Source: Ceratodon purpureus
Lineage: Eukaryota > Streptophyta > Bryopsida > Pseudoditrichales > Ditrichaceae
Assembly: GCA_014871385.1 (NCBI GenBank)
Contig: CM026427.1
Coordinates: 17,362,362 to 17,426,361, forward strand
Direction of reading: 5' to 3'
DNA length: 64,000 bases
Part shown: positions 61,352-64,000 of the stretch, piece by piece
How the letters are laid out: each line of letters opens with the position of its first letter
Position numbering within the stretch: the first letter of the stretch is position 1
The notes under the pieces: generated by a model
What the model was told of the DNA's origin: nothing
The model's input: the letters and a program-made list of their open reading frames with translations, nothing else
Databases searched by the model: none
Program-made: the position numbers and the translations under genes

Positions 61352-61809
61352 CACTATAAGAAAACCCTATATTTTGTTATGTCTTGAGTAATGTCTCCAA
61401 ATACACAAAGACATCAATAGTGATGTCCTGCAAACACAAAGACATCTCAGCCAGGGCGGATGTCAAAGGAGACATCTCCAAAGACAATGATGAAGACATC
61501 TCTGTGTTGAAGTTGTCTAGAGATAATTTTGAAGGATAAAGTGTATGCCATGTGGGAGCCACGTCAAAGACACATCAGCGCAAAGTGAATGGGCACTGCC
61601 ACATAGCAATGAATTTCATCCTGATGTGGACTTTTCCGTGCTTCTACAAATCTAACGTGGCGGCGCCAATAATCGTACGTGGCACCCGAGAAGATCTGAC
61701 GTGGCAAGCGGAAAAATCCAACGTGGATCCGAAAAAATGACGTGGTATGCTACCTTAGCATCCTTTTGGAGGTTTTAATGCTCAAAACATGTTCCTGGTA
61801 GACATCACT
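61352..61809. mobile_element. Left end of a second CACTA-like element, interrupted
   Basis: It begins CACTATAAGAAAACCC then TTTTGTTATGTCTTG, followed by dense GACATCT/GATGTC words. 61680-61808 aligns with about 57640-57770 of the first element (AACGTGGATCC, TGACGTGG, ACCTTAGCA, AACATGTTC, AGACATCACT). The match stops exactly where the LTR at 61810 begins, so the retrotransposon inserted here. The remainder would lie beyond the window. Confidence 0.8.
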
Positions 61810-62362
61810 TGTGGAAAGTGATTTCCACGGTTGGCACGCCGGAATACTAATTCCGGTAGAAAAAAATGATAAAAATTAAAATTTTTGTGTTGAGAACACG
61901 GAAGTACTACGTAGATAGTCGTAACAACCGGTTAAGACGGTTGGCTGAAGAAATAAGAGAACCGGAAGAGCAACCGGGTGAGACCCGGTCGTCCGAAGTC
62001 GGATGAGATGAAGCACCGTCCATGTGACGGAACCCTGACCCAGCGGACTTAGGGTAACAGCCGGAGGGTATGATTCACGCGGGAAAGGTGGCTGCGACCA
62101 TCAAAGCGCCGCCGGCCGCGACCGTTCAATGATGAAAGGCTACGACCGTCCGTCATGATGAGCTATGAACGGGTGGGAGTGAGTGCAGGTATAAAGGGAG
62201 GAAGAGCAACCGTGCTCCTCCTTTCTTTTGTCGTTTTGTGGAGCGCTGGATCCTTGCGTTCCTCGGCGGAAGTTCGCAGTTAGGGTTGTGACGGTAGGAG
62301 AGAGACGGTGAGACGGAAGTGTTTCCGTTAGTTGAGGGATTGTGGTGAGGATCGTGCGTGCA
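61810..62362 (+). mobile_element. 5' LTR of a Ty3-like retrotransposon (copy 2)
   Basis: It begins TGTGGAAAGTGATTTCCAC, a palindromic end like that of the LTR at 23033, and is followed by a leader and gag ATG as in the earlier copy. CCGG words are unusually frequent. TATAAAGGGAGG at about 62192 is a plausible TATA box, with CTTTCTTTTGTCGTTTTGTGG about 30 bp downstream. The end at TGCA is inferred from comparison with copy 1. Confidence 0.7.
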
Positions 62363-62399
62363 GGTGCTACCGGGGTGACAGTAAGGAGGATTTAGCAGG

Positions 62400-64000
62400 A
62401 TGGTTAGGAAAGGGAAAGAGCCGGTCGAGGAGGGACCGTTGTTGAAGGTACAACGGGTCATGCCGTTGATGCCGGTAGACGACGGAGAGTGGGAGCTCCT
62501 CCGAACCGCCTTAGAGGTCATGGGTTGTGAGTTACTATTGGACAAGGCGTGGGGTTGGAGACAGTCCCTTCCGGCACAGAAGATCCTCGTCAAGAACCCC
62601 AACAATCGAGGAACCATCCGGGGAGAGCCGGAACAGCGTACGGCACAAGACTGGAGGGATACATACGGCTTCACCAACGTTGGGGAGGTTTCGGTACCAG
62701 AGGCCTACGATTTCGTTTGGAATTACATCACGGGGTCCGGAGACAAGAGGGAAGGTTGGGACCTGGATGACATCAAGGATGCGAGAGCCCGGAGGGTGGT
62801 AGGATTTATGAACCCTATTTTCCATCCGGAAAAGCCCAAATGGATCACCATCAAATGGGCGTCCATCTTCCTCGGAGCCATGGACGGTGAGATTTCCGTG
62901 GATTGGGGTCTCATGATCAAGACAATAGTCGACCGGCAGGTAGCCAACCTCCGGAAGACCAAGAAGCAGGCCACCTGCCTTCCGTCTTTCCTCGTCCACC
63001 TCTATCGTCACAGGGGACTGTTGAACCCTAAGGAGCATGCAAGAGCATGCAACGGTACGCTAAATCGGAAGAGGTGTCCGATCAGGAGGATGATGACGAT
63101 TGTATGGAGGTCTCACCCACGCCGGCTAAGAAACCCCGTCCTAGCCCGGAGAAGGGACAGCCGTCCGGATCACCTCGGACTCCCACCCCGACTAGGCGGA
63201 ACTTGAACACGGAAGTCCTCAAACCCACCGGACCACCGGACCACACCGGGGACCCGTGCCAAGACCTAGTCAATCTTTCGGAACAGGTGTCGGCGTATGC
63301 CCAGTTCCTATAGTCAACTAGGCAGCTTGAGGGCCGGTTGGCAAAGGAGGTAATTTCACTTACGGGCACTAACCGGTTGGAAGAATGCTTGGTTATCCTT
63401 CGCAAGCACCAGGACCTAGCCAGTCTACAGGCCAAGCACATTGACCAGATGGAGCAGTACCGGGAGAGGATCAACAAGCTCGAGCGGGAGGTGCATGATG
63501 TCCAAAAGGACTTCAATGACGCCCGTGACCGGGCAGCCCATGCCATCCAGTCTGTTGTAGAGGTCAAGGCTACCTTAGCCCTTCCGGTGGATGTGGCCAA
63601 TCAGTGCGCCGTCTACCAAGCATTCTTGACCCGCCAACCGGATCCGGCTCGGAAGTTGATCGTGAAATTCATGCACGACGGGACACAGGTGATGAGGGAC
63701 ACTTGGTTGCAGATGAGACACTTCGTGGACATCATCAGCGCCGGAAAGGACGGTCCGTCAAGACCACCAGAGCCACCGGCAGATCGAGAGGAGCCCAGAC
63801 CATCGGCACCAACCATAGGACCGGCACAGGTACTACCCTTAGCTTCTCCGGTACAGTCGACCATCCGGCCAGTGCAACCGGAGCCTGGACAACCGTTGGA
63901 GGATCCTCTTCCGGACACCTTGAACAGTTTGCACAACCTGCCCAATCCGGATGGAGTTGAGACTGTTAACCCCGAGAACATCTCTTTGGAGGCGGACCAA
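62400..64000 (+). pseudogene. Retrotransposon gag-like ORF, frameshifted, runs off the window
   Basis: The frame from ATG 62400 (MVRKGKEPVEEG) encodes about 210 residues of structural-protein type: DGEWELLRTALEVMGCELL, QDWRDTYGFTNVGEV, WITIKWASIFLGAMDGE, LPSFLVHLYRHRGLLNP. It vaguely recalls the plant transposon gag-type domain with a late FFPSLI-like motif. Near 63040 the sensible reading moves to another frame (SEEVSDQEDDDDCMEVSPTP, then Pro/Thr-rich), meets a TAG at 63311, and continues with a coiled coil (about 63395-63540, HIDQMEQYRERINKLEREV), a conserved-looking block (QPDPARKLIVKFMHDGTQV) and a Pro-rich tail. It is the first gene of the element starting at 61810; pol would follow beyond 64000. 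Confidence 0.7.

Noticed and set aside
1-64000. CRISPR arrays, rRNA, complete tRNA genes
   Set aside because: No regular repeat-spacer structure, no rRNA segment and no foldable tRNA was seen by eye; motif clusters are irregularly spaced.

Overview
This is a nuclear segment of a land-plant genome. The evidence is spliced genes with short GT-AG introns, plant-specific protein families (a CAD1/NSL1-type MACPF protein, the chloroplast protein-import subunit TIC100, a CMP-sialic-acid-transporter-like nucleotide-sugar transporter), AT-rich intergenic DNA and a dense mix of plant transposons. The gene set fits any embryophyte. The transposon mix makes me lean towards a non-seed plant such as a moss, but that is only an impression.

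Layout. 1-10.1 kb is gene-poor: a cluster of a short motif (TCAATTAGACA-like) in the first 1.5 kb, decayed unrecognised coding-like sequence on the minus strand (1.5-3.6 kb), and a 2.2 kb element with identical 410 bp inverted arms (4593-6824). 10.1-15.7 kb (minus) is an intact nine-exon MACPF gene with a CT-rich leader. 16.7-21.9 kb is AT-rich repeat DNA, including a second, inverted copy of the sequence between the arms of the 4593-6824 element. 21.9-24.5 kb is nested transposon debris: Ty3/gypsy integrase split by a 250 bp terminal-inverted-repeat element, then an LTR, a gag start and a dead Tc1/mariner transposase on the minus strand. 27.0-31.2 kb (minus) is a twelve-exon nucleotide-sugar transporter gene carrying several damaging changes. 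32-38 kb holds dispersed repeats, a PIF1/Helitron-type helicase fragment and small MITEs. 38.2-43.7 kb (plus) is an intact fourteen-exon TIC100 gene. 44.9-52 kb has a truncated CASP-like gene, a dead PIF/Harbinger element (DNA-binding ORF on plus, transposase on minus) and a 5'-truncated enoyl-CoA hydratase pseudogene. 52-64 kb is repeat DNA: unrecognised decayed coding sequence, a 3.2 kb CACTA-like non-autonomous element full of GACATC/GACGTC motifs, the end of a second copy of it, and a Ty3-like LTR retrotransposon (LTR plus gag) that landed inside that second copy and runs off the window.

Only the MACPF and TIC100 genes look fully functional. They are unrelated in role (plasma-membrane or immunity/cell-death control versus plastid protein import), and I see no operon-like or pathway clustering. 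I found no convincing new gene system. The strongest unusual signals are structural: the CACTA-like family with its subterminal motif, the perfect long inverted repeat with hairpins nested in its arms, the LTR-end palindrome that varies in a compensated way between two elements, and the motif cluster at the left edge.
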